DNA of 64,000 bases from Jatrophihabitans endophyticus (GCF_900129455.1 NZ_FQVU01000002.1:124001-188000); one strand, 5' to 3'. Shown: positions 44,098-55,723, counted from the stretch's first letter. The notes: a model not told the origin generated them from the letters alone. Program-made: numbers and translations.

Positions 44098-45822
44098 GTG
44101 CCGTCCGGACCCGTCAACCGCGTCCGGGCCGCCGTGGTCCACCGGCTGCCCACCCCCCTGCGGCGCCGGCTGCGTGCGGCACGACGCCGGCTGCGGCACC
44201 GCACGCTGCCGTCGGCGCTGCGTCACGGGATGGTCGAGGAGTTCAGCCGCAGCCGGGTCAGCGGCTGGGTGTCGCTGACGCCCGGTCACCCGGGCCTGTC
44301 CGTCGTCCTGCTCGTCAACGGTGTGGAGGTCGCCCGCACCGAGGCCGCCGCGCCCGCACCGGGACGCCGTGACCCCGCCGGCGACGTGCGCGCCTTCCGC
44401 TTCCTGCTCAGCGACATCTGGGACTTCCTGGGCCCCGCCGACCGTATCGGCGTCGCCGCGGACGGCCGCCCGTTGCCGATCGCCGGGCGCGGCATGGTCG
44501 TCGCCCCGACCGAGCGCGGCCCGCGGCGCTGGCGCGACCTACGAGCAGCACTGGCGCAGGGCCAGGTGTTCTCGCGCACCGGCACCCTGCAGCGTCCGCT
44601 GACCGGGCAGCAGGCGTGGCAGGACGACGTCTTCGCCGTCGCCGGCGGCGTGCGGGACCTGTTGCGCGACCGCTTCGGCCTCGACGTCTTCCTCAGCTAC
44701 GGGTCCCTGCTCGGTGCCGTGCGCGAGGGTGGCGCGATCGCCCACGACGACGACCTCGATCTGGGGTACCTCTCCCGGCACGACGACCCCGCCGCGATCG
44801 GCAGGGAGCTCTACGACATCGCGCTCGCGCTGCTCGACGCCGGCTGGATGGTCGAGCCGTTCGGCCCGCTCGTGCACGCGGTCGCCGAGATCGGCGGGGT
44901 CCGACGCTGGGTCGACCTGTTCCCGCACTACTTCGACGCCGACGGCGCGCTGCAGGTGCCGTGGGGCATGGCCGGGCGACGCCACGTCCGGCGCGAGGAG
45001 TGGACGGGGCTGCGCGACGCGACGTTCGGGCGCCACACCTTCGCGGTCCCCGTCGCCGCCGAGGCGACGCTCGCCCAGCTCTACGGCGAGCACTGGCGAC
45101 GCCCGCAGCCGGGCTTCTCGTGGCCGCTGGACCGCACCGAGGAGCGCACCGACGCGTTCATGCCCCGCGTCGCGCAGGAGGACGTCTACTGGCGCGACTT
45201 TCACCGCCGGACCGTCTTCGACGAGCCCTCGCCGTTCTGTCGCGAGCTGCTGCGACGCCCGGACTGCCCGCCGACCGTCGTCGACATCGGGTGTGGCGAC
45301 GCCCGCGACGCGGTCGCCTTCGCCGCGAGCGGCCGACGCGTGCTCGCGCTGGAGCGGGCGCCGATCCCGCTGCAGCTCGCCCGCAGCCGGGCCTCGGAGC
45401 TGCTCGTGGTGAGCGACTGCGACATCGCCGACCCGCAGGCGTTCGCCGCCGCCGTGGCCGGCCTGTCCCGCGACGACGGCCCGGTGCTGTTCTACCTGCG
45501 CTTCGTGATCCACCTGCTCTCGCGCGACGCCGAGCGCGTCCTGCTGGGCGCGATCGCCGACGCCGCCGGCCCCGGTGACGTCCTTGCCGCCGAGTTCCGT
45601 GATCTCGCCGACCGTCCGCTGGTCAAGAATCTGCGCACCCGGTTCCGGGGTTACCGCGACGGGCGCGAGGTGGTGGCGCAGCTGCGCGACCTCGGCTTCG
45701 ACGTCGAGCAGGCCGACCACGCGACGGGACGGTCACCGTGGGGCGTCGAGGACCCCGACCTCTGGCGCATCGTGGCGCGCAGAGCTGGTCGATCGGCTAC
45801 GCGGCGGCAGCCGACAGCGTGA
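44098..45822 (+). CDS. LicD-like / SAM-dependent methyltransferase fusion protein
   Basis: 574 aa. Residues about 165-330 resemble LicD ([32 protein letters not shown]), a nucleotidyltransferase fold that attaches phosphocholine or similar groups to surface glycans. Residues about 390-540 are a class I methyltransferase ([28 protein letters not shown]). The N-terminal 100 residues contain a beta-rich SGWVSLTPG segment. GTG at 44098 with AGAGGG upstream. It is 60 bp after the exporter genes and may be read through from them, but a role in LAP tailoring is only possible. The 3' end overlaps convergent map by 26 bp. Confidence 0.75.
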   Translation: MPSGPVNRVRAAVVHRLPTPLRRRLRAARRRLRHRTLPSALRHGMVEEFSRSRVSGWVSLTPGHPGLSVVLLVNGVEVARTEAAAPAPGRRDPAGDVRAFRFLLSDIWDFLGPADRIGVAADGRPLPIAGRGMVVAPTERGPRRWRDLRAALAQGQVFSRTGTLQRPLTGQQAWQDDVFAVAGGVRDLLRDRFGLDVFLSYGSLLGAVREGGAIAHDDDLDLGYLSRHDDPAAIGRELYDIALALLDAGWMVEPFGPLVHAVAEIGGVRRWVDLFPHYFDADGALQVPWGMAGRRHVRREEWTGLRDATFGRHTFAVPVAAEATLAQLYGEHWRRPQPGFSWPLDRTEERTDAFMPRVAQEDVYWRDFHRRTVFDEPSPFCRELLRRPDCPPTVVDIGCGDARDAVAFAASGRRVLALERAPIPLQLARSRASELLVVSDCDIADPQAFAAAVAGLSRDDGPVLFYLRFVIHLLSRDAERVLLGAIADAAGPGDVLAAEFRDLADRPLVKNLRTRFRGYRDGREVVAQLRDLGFDVEQADHATGRSPWGVEDPDLWRIVARRAGRSATRRQPTA

Positions 45823-46615
45823 TCCCGCGGCGACCGAGTTCGGCGCGTCCGCCGTCCTGCGCGGTCAGCACCCAGGGGCCGTCCTCGAGAACGGCCACGG
45901 TGTGCTCCCAGTGCGCGGCCCACGAGCCGTCCACCGTGGTGACGGTCCAGCCGTCGTCGAGCTCCTGGGTGGCGCGCGACCCCAAGGTCACCATCGGCTC
46001 GATGGCCAGGGCCATGCCGGGGACGAGGCGCGGGCCCTTGCCCGCCTTGCCGTAGTTGAGGATGTGCGGCGCCATGTGCATCTCCGAGCCGATGCCGTGT
46101 CCGCCGTAACCGGCCACGATGCCGTACCGCCCCGCACCGCGGATCGAGGACTCGACGGCGTGGGAGATGTCGGTCAACCGGCCGCCGTTGCGCGCGGCGG
46201 CGATGCCGTCCCACATCGACGCCTCGCAGACCTCCGAGAGCCGGGCGACCTCCGGGGCCACCTCGCCGATGCCGACCGAGATCGCGGAGTCACCGTGCCA
46301 GCCGTCCACGATCGCGCCGAAGTCGATGGAGATCAGGTCGCCGTCGGCGAGCTTCTCGCCCGCGGCCGGGATGCCGTGCACCACCCGGTCGTTCACCGAC
46401 GCGCAGATGACCGCCGGGAAGCCGTGATAGTTCAGGAACGACGGTGTCGCGCCGGCATCGCGCAGGATGTCGCGGGCGATGGCGTCGAGGTCGAGCGTCG
46501 AGACGCCCGCAGCCGCGGCGTCGCGCATCGCGGCGAGCGCGCGGGCCACCACGAGGCCGGCCTCGCGCATCAGCGCGATCTGGTCGGCGGACTTCAGCTG
46601 GATCTGCTCGGGCAT
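45797..46615 (-). CDS. map: Methionine aminopeptidase, type I
   Basis: 272 aa. Metal ligands are visible in [40 protein letters not shown] and WEHTVAV. It removes the initiator Met. Last gene of secY-adk-map. In relatives infA follows next; here the LAP island does. Confidence 0.98.
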   Translation of the reverse strand: MPEQIQLKSADQIALMREAGLVVARALAAMRDAAAAGVSTLDLDAIARDILRDAGATPSFLNYHGFPAVICASVNDRVVHGIPAAGEKLADGDLISIDFGAIVDGWHGDSAISVGIGEVAPEVARLSEVCEASMWDGIAAARNGGRLTDISHAVESSIRGAGRYGIVAGYGGHGIGSEMHMAPHILNYGKAGKGPRLVPGMALAIEPMVTLGSRATQELDDGWTVTTVDGSWAAHWEHTVAVLEDGPWVLTAQDGGRAELGRRGITLSAAAA

Positions 46616-46631
46616 GCGGCGCACGGCGACG

Positions 46632-47285
46632 TCAGTCCGCGAAGGGCGTGAGCGCGCCGATGGCCCGTTCGGTGACGTCCTCGACGGCGCCGAGCGCGTC
46701 GATCGCCTCGAGCGTGCCACGCTCTCGGTAGAAGTCGATCAGGGGTGCGGTCTGCTCGGCGTACACGTCCAGGCGGTGCCGGACGGTCTCGGGCTTGTCG
46801 TCGTCGCGCTGGTACAGCTCGCCGCCGCACCGGTCGCAGGTGGACTCCGACCTCGGGCCGTCGTAGTCCACGTGCAGCACGTGGCCGCACTGCTTGCAGG
46901 TCCGCCGGCCCGACAGCCGCTTGACGACCTCCTCGAAATCCACCTCGAGGTCGAGCACCACGCTCAGCGGCGAGCCGATCTCGGCGAGGATGTCGCTCAG
47001 CACCTCCGCCTGGGCCACGTTGCGCGGGAAGCCGTCGAGCAGGAAGCCGTCGACGGCGTCGGGCTCGGCGAGCCGGTCGCGCACCATGGCGTTCGTGACC
47101 TCGTCGGGGACGAGGTCGCCGGCGTCCATGTACTTCTTCGCCCGCTGGCCGAGCTCGGTGCCGCCGGAGACGTTCGCCCGGAAGATGTCGCCGGTCGAGA
47201 TCTTCGGGATGCCGAAGTGGGCGGCGATGAACTCGGCCTGCGTCCCCTTGCCGGCCCCGGGCGGCCCGACGAGCACGAGCCTCAC
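46632..47285 (-). CDS. adk: Adenylate kinase
   Basis: 217 aa, long form with a zinc-binding LID. The P-loop is [19 protein letters not shown]; the LID is [18 protein letters not shown]...[11 protein letters not shown] with the two CxxC pairs. GTG start. Located 64 bp after secY, as usual. Confidence 0.98.
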   Translation of the reverse strand: MRLVLVGPPGAGKGTQAEFIAAHFGIPKISTGDIFRANVSGGTELGQRAKKYMDAGDLVPDEVTNAMVRDRLAEPDAVDGFLLDGFPRNVAQAEVLSDILAEIGSPLSVVLDLEVDFEEVVKRLSGRRTCKQCGHVLHVDYDGPRSESTCDRCGGELYQRDDDKPETVRHRLDVYAEQTAPLIDFYRERGTLEAIDALGAVEDVTERAIGALTPFAD

Positions 47286-47349
47286 GCGGTCACCGCCCGC
47301 GAGAGGACGTGACCCCGCTCAGCGCGGCTCGAGCGTTCGCGCCGGCTCG

Positions 47350-48660
47350 TCACCGCAGGAAGCCCTCGTAGTTGCGCTGCATCAACTGGCTCTCGATCTG
47401 CTTCACCGTGTCGAGCCCCACGCCGACCATGATCAGCACCGCGGTGCCGCCGAACGGGAAGTTCTGGTTGTTCCCGCTGGTCAAATTGAAGAAGAAGCTC
47501 GGCAGCACGGCGACGAAGCCCAGGTACAGCGAACCGGGGAACGTGATGCGCGACAGCACGAACTGCAGGTACTCGGCCGTCGGTCGCCCCGGTCGGATGC
47601 CGGGGATGAAGCCGCCGTACTTCTTCATGTCGTCGGCCCGCTCGACCGGGTCGAAGGTGATGCCGACGTAGAAGTAGGCGAAGAAGATGATCAGCAGGAA
47701 GTAGACGGTCAGGTAGATCGGGTCGGTCTGCGTGAGCAGGTGCTGGTTCACCCAGCGCGCGAACCCCGAGTTGAAGTTGGCGCTCGTCAGCTGGCTGATC
47801 AGCTGCGGGATGTAGAGCAGCGACGACGCGAAGATGACCGGGATGACGCCGGCCTGGTTGACCTTCAGCGGCAGGTAGGTCGATGTCCCGCCGTACTGCC
47901 GGCGCCCGACCATGCGCTTGGCGTACTGGACGGGGATCCGGCGCTGCGCCTGCTCGACGAACACGACGGCGACGATGATCGCCAGGCCGAGCGCCAGGAT
48001 CAGCGTGAAGACGAAGCCGCCCGCGTTCTGCAGGATGACGCGGCCCTCGGAGGGGATGCGGGCCGCGATGGAGGTGAACATCAGCACGGACATGCCGTTG
48101 CCGACGCCGCGGTCGGTGATGAGCTCGCCGAGCCACATGATGACGCCGGTGCCGGCCGTCATCACCATGACCATCGTCGAGAGCGTCCAGACGTCCTGCT
48201 TGTAGAGGATGTCGTTGTCGCAGCCCTGGAACAGCTGCCCCGAGCGCGCCAGCGCGATGAACCCCGTCGACTGCAGGATGGCCAGGCCGATGGTCAGGTA
48301 CCGGCTGTACTGGGTCAGCTTCTGCTGGCCGGACTGGCCTTCCTTCTTCAGCTGCTCGAAACGAGGGATGACCACGACGAGCAGCTGGATGATGATGCTC
48401 GCGGTGATGTAGGGCATGATGCCCAGCGCGAACACGGCGAGCTTGAGCAACGCCCCGCCGGAGAACAGGTTGATCAGCGAGTAGACGTCGCGGTTGGCGC
48501 CGTTCTGGGCGGCGTTGAGGCAGTCGTTGATCGCGGAGGTGTTCGTGTTCGGGGTGGGCACCGAGGCGCCGAGGCGGTAGAGCGCGATCAGCGCGAGCGT
48601 GAAGAGGATCTTCTTGCGCAGGTCGGGCGTGCGAAACGCCGATGCGAACGCGCTGAGCAC
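47350..48660 (-). CDS. secY: Protein translocase subunit SecY
   Basis: 436 aa, ten membrane helices. LRKKILFTLALIALYRLGA at the N-terminus, the plug-region NLFSGGALLKLAVFALGIMPYITASIIIQLL, and KYGGFIPGIRPGRPTAEYL. It forms the Sec channel. GTG start. A 199-bp gap to rplO may hold its own promoter. Confidence 0.98.
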   Translation of the reverse strand: MLSAFASAFRTPDLRKKILFTLALIALYRLGASVPTPNTNTSAINDCLNAAQNGANRDVYSLINLFSGGALLKLAVFALGIMPYITASIIIQLLVVVIPRFEQLKKEGQSGQQKLTQYSRYLTIGLAILQSTGFIALARSGQLFQGCDNDILYKQDVWTLSTMVMVMTAGTGVIMWLGELITDRGVGNGMSVLMFTSIAARIPSEGRVILQNAGGFVFTLILALGLAIIVAVVFVEQAQRRIPVQYAKRMVGRRQYGGTSTYLPLKVNQAGVIPVIFASSLLYIPQLISQLTSANFNSGFARWVNQHLLTQTDPIYLTVYFLLIIFFAYFYVGITFDPVERADDMKKYGGFIPGIRPGRPTAEYLQFVLSRITFPGSLYLGFVAVLPSFFFNLTSGNNQNFPFGGTAVLIMVGVGLDTVKQIESQLMQRNYEGFLR

Positions 48661-48859
48661 GGGTCCTCCTGCAGAGATGCTGTCTTGGGCCCGTCCGACG
48701 GGGGGCCAGCCGGGTCACGCGGGGCTGGGGGAACGCCGCCGCGGTGCGGTCAGGCTAACAGTCGCCACGAACCGCCTCACTCTATGCGTTCGCGCACCGG
48801 GCCGCCTCGTCCGGGGCGAATTCGTCCCGACCGAGGGGCCCGGTGCGCGAGCGCGGGCA

Positions 48860-49309
48860 CTACTGGCGTGCGGTGGCCGTCCCGCCGGCCGCGGTGATCT
48901 TCTCGCGAGCCGAGCCGGAGAACGCGTCCGCGGTCACGTCGAGCTTGACCGACAGGTCGCCGTTGCCGAGGACCTTGATCAGCTCACCCTTGCGGACGGC
49001 ACCCGCCGCGACGAGCTCGTCGACGCCGACCGTCCCGCCGTCGGGGAACAGCGCCCCGAGCTGCGCGACGTTGACGACCTGGAAGGTCACCTTGTTGCGG
49101 TTCTTGAAGCCACGCAGCTTCGGCAGCCGCATGTGGATCGGGGTGGCGCCACCCTCGAAGCCGGGCGAGACCTGGTAGCGGGCTCCGGTGCCCTTGGTGC
49201 CGCGACCGGCCGTCTTGCCCTTCGAGCCCTCACCACGACCGACGCGGGTCTTCTTCGTGTGGGAGCCGGGCGCCGGTTTCAGGTGGTGGACCTTGAGATT
49301 TCCTGCCAT
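48860..49309 (-). CDS. rplO: 50S ribosomal protein L15
   Basis: 149 aa: [20 protein letters not shown] with the conserved [25 protein letters not shown] and [22 protein letters not shown]. One base separates it from rpmD. Confidence 0.99.
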   Translation of the reverse strand: MAGNLKVHHLKPAPGSHTKKTRVGRGEGSKGKTAGRGTKGTGARYQVSPGFEGGATPIHMRLPKLRGFKNRNKVTFQVVNVAQLGALFPDGGTVGVDELVAAGAVRKGELIKVLGNGDLSVKLDVTADAFSGSAREKITAAGGTATARQ

Positions 49310-49310
49310 G

Positions 49311-49493
49311 TCAGTCGACCTCCTCGACCGTCACCAGGTGGGTGACGGTCTGGACCATGCCCCGGATCTCCGGGCGGTCCTCCTGGACGACGGTGTCGTG
49401 CATCCGCTTCAGGCCCAGGGACCGCAGGGTGTCCTTCTGGTTCTGCTTGTAGCCGATGCCCGACTTCGTCTGGGTGATCTTGAGCTTGGCCAT
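49311..49493 (-). CDS. rpmD: 50S ribosomal protein L30
   Basis: 60 aa: [56 protein letters not shown]. Overlaps the rpsE stop by one base. Confidence 0.99.
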   Translation of the reverse strand: MAKLKITQTKSGIGYKQNQKDTLRSLGLKRMHDTVVQEDRPEIRGMVQTVTHLVTVEEVD

Positions 49494-50119
49494 CACGAGG
49501 CTCCCTGGCCCGCGCGCGCCCGCAGCATGCCCGCGGGGGCGACGTCCTCGAGCGGCAGACCGCGTCGGGCCGCGACCTCCTCGGGTCGGACGAGGCCCTT
49601 CAGGGCGGTGATGGTCGCGTGCACGATGTTGATCGGGTTGTCCGACCCCAGCGACTTGGACAGGATGTCGTGGATGCCGGCGCACTCGAGCACGGCGCGC
49701 ACCGGGCCACCGGCGATGACGCCGGTACCGGGGCTGGCCGGCTTGAGCAACACCACGCCGGCCGCCGCCTCACCCTGGATCGGGTGGGGGATCGTCTGCT
49801 GGATCCGCGGGACCTTGAAGAAGTTCTTCTTGGCCTCCTCGACACCCTTGGCGATCGCGGCCGGGACCTCCTTGGCCTTGCCGTAGCCGACCCCGACCGT
49901 GCCGTCGCCGTCACCGACGATGACCAGGGCGGTGAAGCTGAAGCGACGACCGCCCTTCACGACCTTGGCGACACGGTTGATGGTGACGACGCGCTCGAGG
50001 TGCGTGCTCTTCTCCGGCGCGTTGCCGCCCCGGCCGCCGTCGCGGCGGTCACGGCGGTCACGACCGCCGCCACCCTGCTCGTTGCCACCGGCGCGGGGAC
50101 CGCGCTGTTGACCCGGCAT
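49493..50119 (-). CDS. rpsE: 30S ribosomal protein S5
   Basis: 208 aa. The S5 core has [43 protein letters not shown] and [23 protein letters not shown] Gly/Arg/Asp-rich N-terminal extension of about 35 residues ([18 protein letters not shown]) is typical of actinobacteria. Confidence 0.99.
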   Translation of the reverse strand: MPGQQRGPRAGGNEQGGGGRDRRDRRDGGRGGNAPEKSTHLERVVTINRVAKVVKGGRRFSFTALVIVGDGDGTVGVGYGKAKEVPAAIAKGVEEAKKNFFKVPRIQQTIPHPIQGEAAAGVVLLKPASPGTGVIAGGPVRAVLECAGIHDILSKSLGSDNPINIVHATITALKGLVRPEEVAARRGLPLEDVAPAGMLRARAGQGAS

Positions 50120-50153
50120 CAGGCTGCTCCTTCGTTCGTCGTGCGAGCGCTCA

Positions 50154-50543
50154 TCAGAATTCCAATCCAGCTTCGCGGGCGGCGTCGGCGAAGGCCGCGA
50201 TCCGTCCGGTGTAGGTGTTGCCGCCCCGGTCGAAGACGACCTTGGTGACACCGGCGGCCTTGGCCTGCTCGGCGAGCGTTGCGCCAAGAGCCTTGGCCTG
50301 TGCCGTCTTGTCGCCGTCGGTCGCCTTGTAGGTCGACCCGGACGCCAGCGTGACGCCCCGGGCGTCGTCGACGACCTGCACGAACAGGTGCCGCGCCGAC
50401 CGGGTCACGATGAGACGCGGCCGCTCGGCCGTCCCGACGACCTTCTTGCGCAGCCGGAAGTGGCGGCGCGAGCGGGACGCGCGACGCTTGGCCGAGACGT
50501 TGGCCGAGCTGCGCGCCTGACGGGTGATCGTGGATGCGCCCAT
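50154..50543 (-). CDS. rplR: 50S ribosomal protein L18
   Basis: 129 aa: [34 protein letters not shown], ending [28 protein letters not shown], the 5S rRNA-binding protein. Confidence 0.99.
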   Translation of the reverse strand: MGASTITRQARSSANVSAKRRASRSRRHFRLRKKVVGTAERPRLIVTRSARHLFVQVVDDARGVTLASGSTYKATDGDKTAQAKALGATLAEQAKAAGVTKVVFDRGGNTYTGRIAAFADAAREAGLEF

Positions 50544-51085
50544 TACTTCTTCCCTGCCTTGCCGGCCTTGCGCCGGATCTGCTCGCCCTGGTAGCGGACG
50601 CCCTTGCCCTTGTACGGGTCGGGCTTGCGCAGCTTGCGGATCTTGGCGGCGACCTCGCCGACCTGCTGCTTGTCGATCCCCTCGACGCTGAAGCGGGTCG
50701 GGTTCTCGACGCGGAACGTGATGCCCTCGGGTGCCTTGACGACGACCGGGTGCGAGTACCCCAGCGCGAACTCAAGGTCGCTGCCGCGCGCGGTGACGCG
50801 GTAACCGGTGCCGACGATCTCGAGGCGCTTGAGGTAGCCCTCGGTGACGCCGACGACCATGTTGGCGATCAGCGTGCGCGACAGGCCGTGAAGCGACTTG
50901 GACTCGCGCTCGTCGTCGGGCCGGCTGACGGCGATCGCGCCGTCCTCGGCCTTGGCGACGGCGATGGGGGTCGCGACCGTGTGGTTCAGCGTGCCCTTCG
51001 GGCCCTTCACGGTGACGTCCTGGCCGGCGATGGTGACATCGACGCCCGACGGCACCGCGACGGGAAGCCTTCCGATTCGACTCAT
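50543..51085 (-). CDS. rplF: 50S ribosomal protein L6
   Basis: 180 aa: [46 protein letters not shown], ending [24 protein letters not shown]. Both L6 domains are present. Confidence 0.99.
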   Translation of the reverse strand: MSRIGRLPVAVPSGVDVTIAGQDVTVKGPKGTLNHTVATPIAVAKAEDGAIAVSRPDDERESKSLHGLSRTLIANMVVGVTEGYLKRLEIVGTGYRVTARGSDLEFALGYSHPVVVKAPEGITFRVENPTRFSVEGIDKQQVGEVAAKIRKLRKPDPYKGKGVRYQGEQIRRKAGKAGKK

Positions 51086-51098
51086 GACTGCTCCCCTC

Positions 51099-51506
51099 TC
51101 ACCAGACGTAGGCGAGGACTTCCCCGCCCACTCCGCGCTTGGCAGCCTGCTTGTCGGTCAGCAGGCCGGACGACGTCGAGATGATCGCGGTGCCCAGGCC
51201 GCCGAGCACGCGCGGCAGGCCGGTGGACTTCGCGTACACCCGCAGGCCGGGCTTGGACACGCGCCGGACGCCGGCGATGCTGCGCTCGCGGTTGGGGCCG
51301 TACTTGAGCTCGATGCTCAGCACGCGGCCCACCTGCCCCTCGGGGGCGTCGGCGATCTTGAAGCCGGCGATGTAGCCCTCCTGCTTCAGGATCTCGGCGA
51401 TGTGGCCCTTGAGCTTCGAGTGCGGCATCTCCACGGTGTCGTGGAAGGCCGTGTTGCCGTTGCGGACACGCGTCAGCATGTCCGCGATCGGGTCGGTCAT
51501 TGTCAT
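51099..51506 (-). CDS. rpsH: 30S ribosomal protein S8
   Basis: 135 aa: [15 protein letters not shown] near the start and the C-terminal [36 protein letters not shown] at 51506, or two codons later. Confidence 0.99.
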   Translation of the reverse strand: MTMTDPIADMLTRVRNGNTAFHDTVEMPHSKLKGHIAEILKQEGYIAGFKIADAPEGQVGRVLSIELKYGPNRERSIAGVRRVSKPGLRVYAKSTGLPRVLGGLGTAIISTSSGLLTDKQAAKRGVGGEVLAYVW

Positions 51507-51581
51507 GGCGCTACTTCTTTCTCGTGCTGGTTCCCTGCTGTGCAGCCGGGCCTGGCACGAAGGAGTGATTGCTGGAGGTGC

Positions 51582-51767
51582 TTACCAGGAGGACTTGGTG
51601 ACGCCGGGCAGCTCGCCCGCGTGGGCCATCTCGCGCAGGCAGATCCGGCACAGGCCGAACTTGCGGTACACCGAGTGCGAGCGCCCGCAGCGCTGGCAGC
51701 GGGTGTAGCCGCGCACCGCGAACTTGGGCTTCGCAGCGGCCTTCTGCTTCAGAGCGGTCTTCGCCAT
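51582..51767 (-). CDS. rpsZ: 30S ribosomal protein S14, zinc-binding type Z
   Basis: 61 aa, the short zinc form: [28 protein letters not shown] has the two CxxC pairs. The spc-operon copy in actinobacteria; a zinc-free paralogue may exist elsewhere. Confidence 0.98.
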   Translation of the reverse strand: MAKTALKQKAAAKPKFAVRGYTRCQRCGRSHSVYRKFGLCRICLREMAHAGELPGVTKSSW

Positions 51768-51770
51768 TGG

Positions 51771-52337
51771 TCAGTTCTCCTTGAACGGGAAGCCGAGCGC
51801 CCGCAGCAGCGCCCGTCCCTCGTCGTCGTTCGCCGCGGAGGTGACCACGGTGATGTCCATGCCGCGCGGACGGTCGATCGAGTCGGGGTCGATCTCGTGG
51901 AACATCGACTGCTCGGTCAGGCCGAACGTGTAGTTGCCGTTGCCGTCGAACTGGCGGTCCGACAGCCCGCGGAAGTCACGGATACGCGGCAGCGCGAGCG
52001 ACAGCAGCCGGTCGAGGAACTCCCACATGCGGTCACCGCGCAGCGTCACCTTGGCGCCGATCGGCATGCCCTCGCGCAGCTTGAACTGCGCGATCGACTT
52101 GCGCGCGCGCTGCACGAGCGGCTTCTGCCCGGTGATCAGCGTCAGGTCGCGGACGGCACCGTCCATGAGCTTGCTGTCCTTGGCGGCCTGGCCGACGCCC
52201 ATGTTGACGACGATCTTCGTCAGGCCGGGCACCTGCATCGGGTTCGCGAACGAGAACTCCGAGGTGAGGGCCGGGACGATCTCGTCGCGGTAGCGCGTCT
52301 TGAGCCGCGGCGCCGTGTTCTCGGTGGCGGTGGTCAT
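51771..52337 (-). CDS. rplE: 50S ribosomal protein L5
   Basis: 188 aa: [41 protein letters not shown] and the late [35 protein letters not shown] overlap with rplX. Confidence 0.99.
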   Translation of the reverse strand: MTTATENTAPRLKTRYRDEIVPALTSEFSFANPMQVPGLTKIVVNMGVGQAAKDSKLMDGAVRDLTLITGQKPLVQRARKSIAQFKLREGMPIGAKVTLRGDRMWEFLDRLLSLALPRIRDFRGLSDRQFDGNGNYTFGLTEQSMFHEIDPDSIDRPRGMDITVVTSAANDDEGRALLRALGFPFKEN

Positions 52338-52654
52338 GACAGGTCCTTCCCGGAGCGGCGGGACACGCGCACGTTGCGGCCGCTCTCGTCGTCACGCCGG
52401 TAGCCGACGCGGGTGGCCTTGCCCTCGCTGTCGATCACCATGACGTTGCTGGCGCTGATCGAGGCCTCGATGTGCTCGATGCCGCCGGCCTTGGCGCCCC
52501 GGTTGGTCTGCGAGACCCGGGTGTGCTTCGTGACGCGGTTGACGCCCTCGACGACCACGCGGTTCGTGGTGGGGTCGGCCGCGATGACCTTGCCCTTCAC
52601 GCCGCGGTCCTTGCCGGCGATGACGACGACCTCGTCGCCCTTCTTGACCTTCAC
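52334..52654 (-). CDS. rplX: 50S ribosomal protein L24
   Basis: 106 aa from the GTG at 52654: [18 protein letters not shown] (KOW motif) and [12 protein letters not shown]. Start placed 2 bp after the rplN stop. Confidence 0.97.
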   Translation of the reverse strand: MKVKKGDEVVVIAGKDRGVKGKVIAADPTTNRVVVEGVNRVTKHTRVSQTNRGAKAGGIEHIEASISASNVMVIDSEGKATRVGYRRDDESGRNVRVSRRSGKDLS

Positions 52655-52656
52655 GA

Positions 52657-53025
52657 TTACAACACCTCGGGAGCGAGAGAAATGATCTTCATGAACCGCT
52701 TGTCGCGCAGTTCGCGGCCGACCGGGCCGAAGATGCGGGTGCCCCGCGGCTCGCCGTCGGTCTTGATGAGCACCGCGGCGTTCTCGTCGAAGCGGATGTA
52801 GCTGCCGTCGGGGCGGCGGCGCTCCTTGACGGTGCGCACGATGACGGCCTTGACGACGTCGCCCTTCTTGACGCCGGCGCCGGGCAGCGCATCCTTGACC
52901 GTCGCGACGATGATGTCGCCGATCCCGGCGTACCGGCGCCCGGAGCCGCCCATCACCCGGATGCACAAGATCTCCTTGGCCCCGGTGTTGTCGGCGACTC
53001 GAAGTCGCGACTCCTGCTGAATCAC
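52657..53025 (-). CDS. rplN: 50S ribosomal protein L14
   Basis: 122 aa: [61 protein letters not shown] start. Confidence 0.99.
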   Translation of the reverse strand: MIQQESRLRVADNTGAKEILCIRVMGGSGRRYAGIGDIIVATVKDALPGAGVKKGDVVKAVIVRTVKERRRPDGSYIRFDENAAVLIKTDGEPRGTRIFGPVGRELRDKRFMKIISLAPEVL

Positions 53026-53107
53026 TGCCTACTCCTGAGAACTAGGACCTGTTCCCCTCCACGGAGGGGACGGTTTCACTGGTGGTGCGGGTGGTACCCG
53101 GCCGGTG

Positions 53108-53392
53108 CTACTTGGCCTTCTCGATGACCTCGACGACGCGCCAGCGCTTGGTGGCCGACTGCGGCTTGGTCTCCATCAGCCGGACGCGGTCGCCGATGCC
53201 GACCTCGTTGCTCTCGTCGTGGGCCTTGAGCTTGTTCGTGCGCCGCAGGACCTTGCCGTAGAGCGGGTGCTTGACGCGGTCCTCGACCTCGACCACGACG
53301 GTCTTCTCCATCTTGTCGCTGACCACGAGACCCTCGCGGATCTTGCGGTAGTTGCGACCCTGGCCGGCGGCCGTTTCGGTGGTCTCGCTCAT
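53108..53392 (-). CDS. rpsQ: 30S ribosomal protein S17
   Basis: 94 aa: [45 protein letters not shown], then [34 protein letters not shown] overlap with rpmC. Confidence 0.99.
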   Translation of the reverse strand: MSETTETAAGQGRNYRKIREGLVVSDKMEKTVVVEVEDRVKHPLYGKVLRRTNKLKAHDESNEVGIGDRVRLMETKPQSATKRWRVVEVIEKAK

Positions 53393-53622
53393 GATGCGGT
53401 CACGCCCTCGCTCGGGGCGACCGACAGGCCGAGCTCACGCTCGCGCAGGATCGTGTAGATCCGCGCGATGTCGTGCTTCACGGTGCGCAGTCGCCGGTTG
53501 TTGTCCAGCTGCCCGGTCGCCATCTGGAAGCGCAGGTTGAACAGCTCTTCCTTCGACTCGCGCAGACGGGTGGCGAGCTCGTCGTCGTTGAGCTCGCGCA
53601 GTTCGTTGGTCACGGTGCTCAT
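53389..53622 (-). CDS. rpmC: 50S ribosomal protein L29
   Basis: 77 aa: [58 protein letters not shown], with a short C-terminal extension. Confidence 0.98.
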   Translation of the reverse strand: MSTVTNELRELNDDELATRLRESKEELFNLRFQMATGQLDNNRRLRTVKHDIARIYTILRERELGLSVAPSEGVTAS

Positions 53623-53627
53623 CTGGT

Positions 53628-54044
53628 TCAGACCTCGCCCTCTCGGGTCACGATCCGGCACTTCATCGGCAGCTTGTGGATCGCGCGGGTGAGCGCCTCG
53701 CGAGCGACCTTCTCGTTCGGGAACGAGAGCTCGAACAGGACGCGGCCGGGCTTGACGTTGGCGATCCACCACTCGGGCGAACCCTTGCCCGAACCCATGC
53801 GGGTCTCGGCCGGCTTCTTGGTCAGCGGACGGTCCGGGTAGATGTTGATCCAGACCTTGCCGCCACGACGGATGTGCCGGTTGATCGCGATACGCGCCGA
53901 CTCGATCTGCCGGTTGGTGACGTAGGCCGGCTCGAGCGCCTGGACGCCGTACTCGCCGAAGGCCACCTGCGTGCCGCCCGAGGCCATGCCCCGGCGGGTC
54001 GGGTGGTGCTGCTTGCGGTGCTTCACGCGGCGTGGGATGAGCAT
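53628..54044 (-). CDS. rplP: 50S ribosomal protein L16
   Basis: 138 aa: [53 protein letters not shown]. Confidence 0.99.
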   Translation of the reverse strand: MLIPRRVKHRKQHHPTRRGMASGGTQVAFGEYGVQALEPAYVTNRQIESARIAINRHIRRGGKVWINIYPDRPLTKKPAETRMGSGKGSPEWWIANVKPGRVLFELSFPNEKVAREALTRAIHKLPMKCRIVTREGEV

Positions 54045-54046
54045 GA

Positions 54047-55030
54047 TCAGCTCTCCGTGTTCTCGGTGGTCGGGGCGTCGGCCGGCTGCGGCGCGTTGCC
54101 CTGGATGCCCTCGGCACCGGCGGCCTCCGCGGCGGCGGGGGCCTCGGCGACGTCGGCGGCGGCCGCGGCATCGGTGGTCACGGCCGATTCCTGCAGGTTG
54201 GGCTCGACGGCGGTCGGCTCGGCGGCGTCGGTGGTGGCGGTGGCGACCGAGCCCTCGCCGGACGCCGCGCGACCGGCGTCGGTGCTGACGCCCGTGGTGC
54301 CCTGCGAGCCGGAGCGACGCGGGCGCGAGCCACCGGCCGGCCGGTCACGACGCTGGCGCAGCGCCTCGGCGGCGGCCGCGGCCTCGCGCTCGCTGCGCGA
54401 TCCGGTCGGGACCTCGCCCTTGTAGATCCACACCTTGACGCCGATGCGGCCGAACGTGGTGCGAGCCTCGTAGAACCCGTAGTCGATGTTCGCGCGCAGC
54501 GTGTGCAGCGGCACGCGCCCCTCGCGGTAGAACTCCGAGCGCGACATCTCGGCCCCGCCGAGGCGGCCCGAGCACTGCACCCGGATGCCCTTGACGCCCG
54601 GGCTCTTCAGCGTCGACTGCATGCTCTTGCGCATGGCGCGGCGGAAGCTGACGCGGTTGGACAGCTGCTCGGCCACACCCTGCGCCACCAGCTGCGCGTC
54701 GCCCTCGGGGTTCTTCACCTCGAGGATGTTGAGCTGCACCTGCTTGCCGGTGAGCTTCTCGAGCTCCCCACGGATGCGGTCGGCCTCGGCGCCGCGGCGA
54801 CCGATGACGATGCCCGGACGCGCGGTATGGATGTCGACGCGCACGCGGTCGCGGGTGCGCTCGATCTCGACCTTGGCGATCCCGGCGCGCTCCATGCCCG
54901 TCGACATCAGCTTGCGGATCTTGACGTCCTCTTTGACGTACTCCGCGTACTGCTTGTCGGCGTACCAGCGGCTGCGGAAGTCGGTGGTGATGCCGAGGCG
55001 GAACCCGTTCGGGTTGATCTTCTGACCCAT
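54047..55030 (-). CDS. rpsC: 30S ribosomal protein S3 with long C-terminal tail
   Basis: 327 aa. Residues 1-215 are S3 ([22 protein letters not shown] domain [66 protein letters not shown]). About 110 further residues are Ala/Thr/Glu-rich low complexity. Tails are common in actinobacterial S3 but vary widely in length. Confidence 0.98.
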   Translation of the reverse strand: MGQKINPNGFRLGITTDFRSRWYADKQYAEYVKEDVKIRKLMSTGMERAGIAKVEIERTRDRVRVDIHTARPGIVIGRRGAEADRIRGELEKLTGKQVQLNILEVKNPEGDAQLVAQGVAEQLSNRVSFRRAMRKSMQSTLKSPGVKGIRVQCSGRLGGAEMSRSEFYREGRVPLHTLRANIDYGFYEARTTFGRIGVKVWIYKGEVPTGSRSEREAAAAAEALRQRRDRPAGGSRPRRSGSQGTTGVSTDAGRAASGEGSVATATTDAAEPTAVEPNLQESAVTTDAAAAADVAEAPAAAEAAGAEGIQGNAPQPADAPTTENTES

Positions 55031-55419
55031 CAGCGGCCCCGTCCCTTCTTGCTCGTCGGTCGGTCGACGCTCTCGACCTCGATGGTGATGTGGCTCGTGC
55101 GCTTGCGGATGCGGTAGGCGCGACCCTGGGCCCGCGGCCGGAACCGCTTCATGGTCGGGCCCTCGTCCACGTACGCGCGGGAGATGACCAGCGACGCGGG
55201 GTCGAGGTCGAAGTTGTTCTCGGCGTTGGCGATCGCGCTGGCGAGCACCTTCGCGACGGGCTCGGCGGCGGCCTGCGGCTGGAACTTCAGCGCCGCGAGG
55301 GCTTCCTGGGCCGGGCGGTTGCGGATGAGGTCGACGACGCGGCGCGCCTTCATCGGCGTCACCCGCACGTGGGACGCCTTGGCGAAGGCGCCACGCACCT
55401 CGGTGTCTGGCTCGGTCAT
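55030..55419 (-). CDS. rplV: 50S ribosomal protein L22
   Basis: 129 aa: [33 protein letters not shown] and [34 protein letters not shown]. The beta-hairpin lines the exit tunnel. Confidence 0.99.
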   Translation of the reverse strand: MTEPDTEVRGAFAKASHVRVTPMKARRVVDLIRNRPAQEALAALKFQPQAAAEPVAKVLASAIANAENNFDLDPASLVISRAYVDEGPTMKRFRPRAQGRAYRIRKRTSHITIEVESVDRPTSKKGRGR

Positions 55420-55429
55420 GTCAGCTCCC

Positions 55430-55711
55430 TCAGCCGCGCCGCGAGCGGCGGTCGTCGCGAACGTGGCCCTTGAAGGTCCGCGTCGGCGCGAACTCGCCCA
55501 GCTTGTGGCCGACCATGCCCTCGGTGACGAACACCGGGACGTGCTTGCGGCCGTCGTGCACGGCGATCGTGTGCCCGAGCATGTCGGGGATGATCGTCGA
55601 GCGGCGCGACCAGGTCTTGATCACGTTCTTGGTGTTCTTGTCGTTCTGCGCGTCCACCTTCTTGAGCAGGTGGTCGTCGACGAACGGGCCCTTCTTCAAA
55701 CTGCGTGGCAT
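55430..55711 (-). CDS. rpsS: 30S ribosomal protein S19
   Basis: 93 aa: [67 protein letters not shown]. Confidence 0.99.
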   Translation of the reverse strand: MPRSLKKGPFVDDHLLKKVDAQNDKNTKNVIKTWSRRSTIIPDMLGHTIAVHDGRKHVPVFVTEGMVGHKLGEFAPTRTFKGHVRDDRRSRRG

Positions 55712-55723
55712 CGCTGCTACCTC

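Noticed and set aside
37009..45822. Prophage or integrative element, suggested by XRE and ImmA genes
   Set aside because: No integrase, excisionase, replication or structural genes, no tRNA target and no flanking repeats were seen. The module looks like local regulation of the LAP genes.
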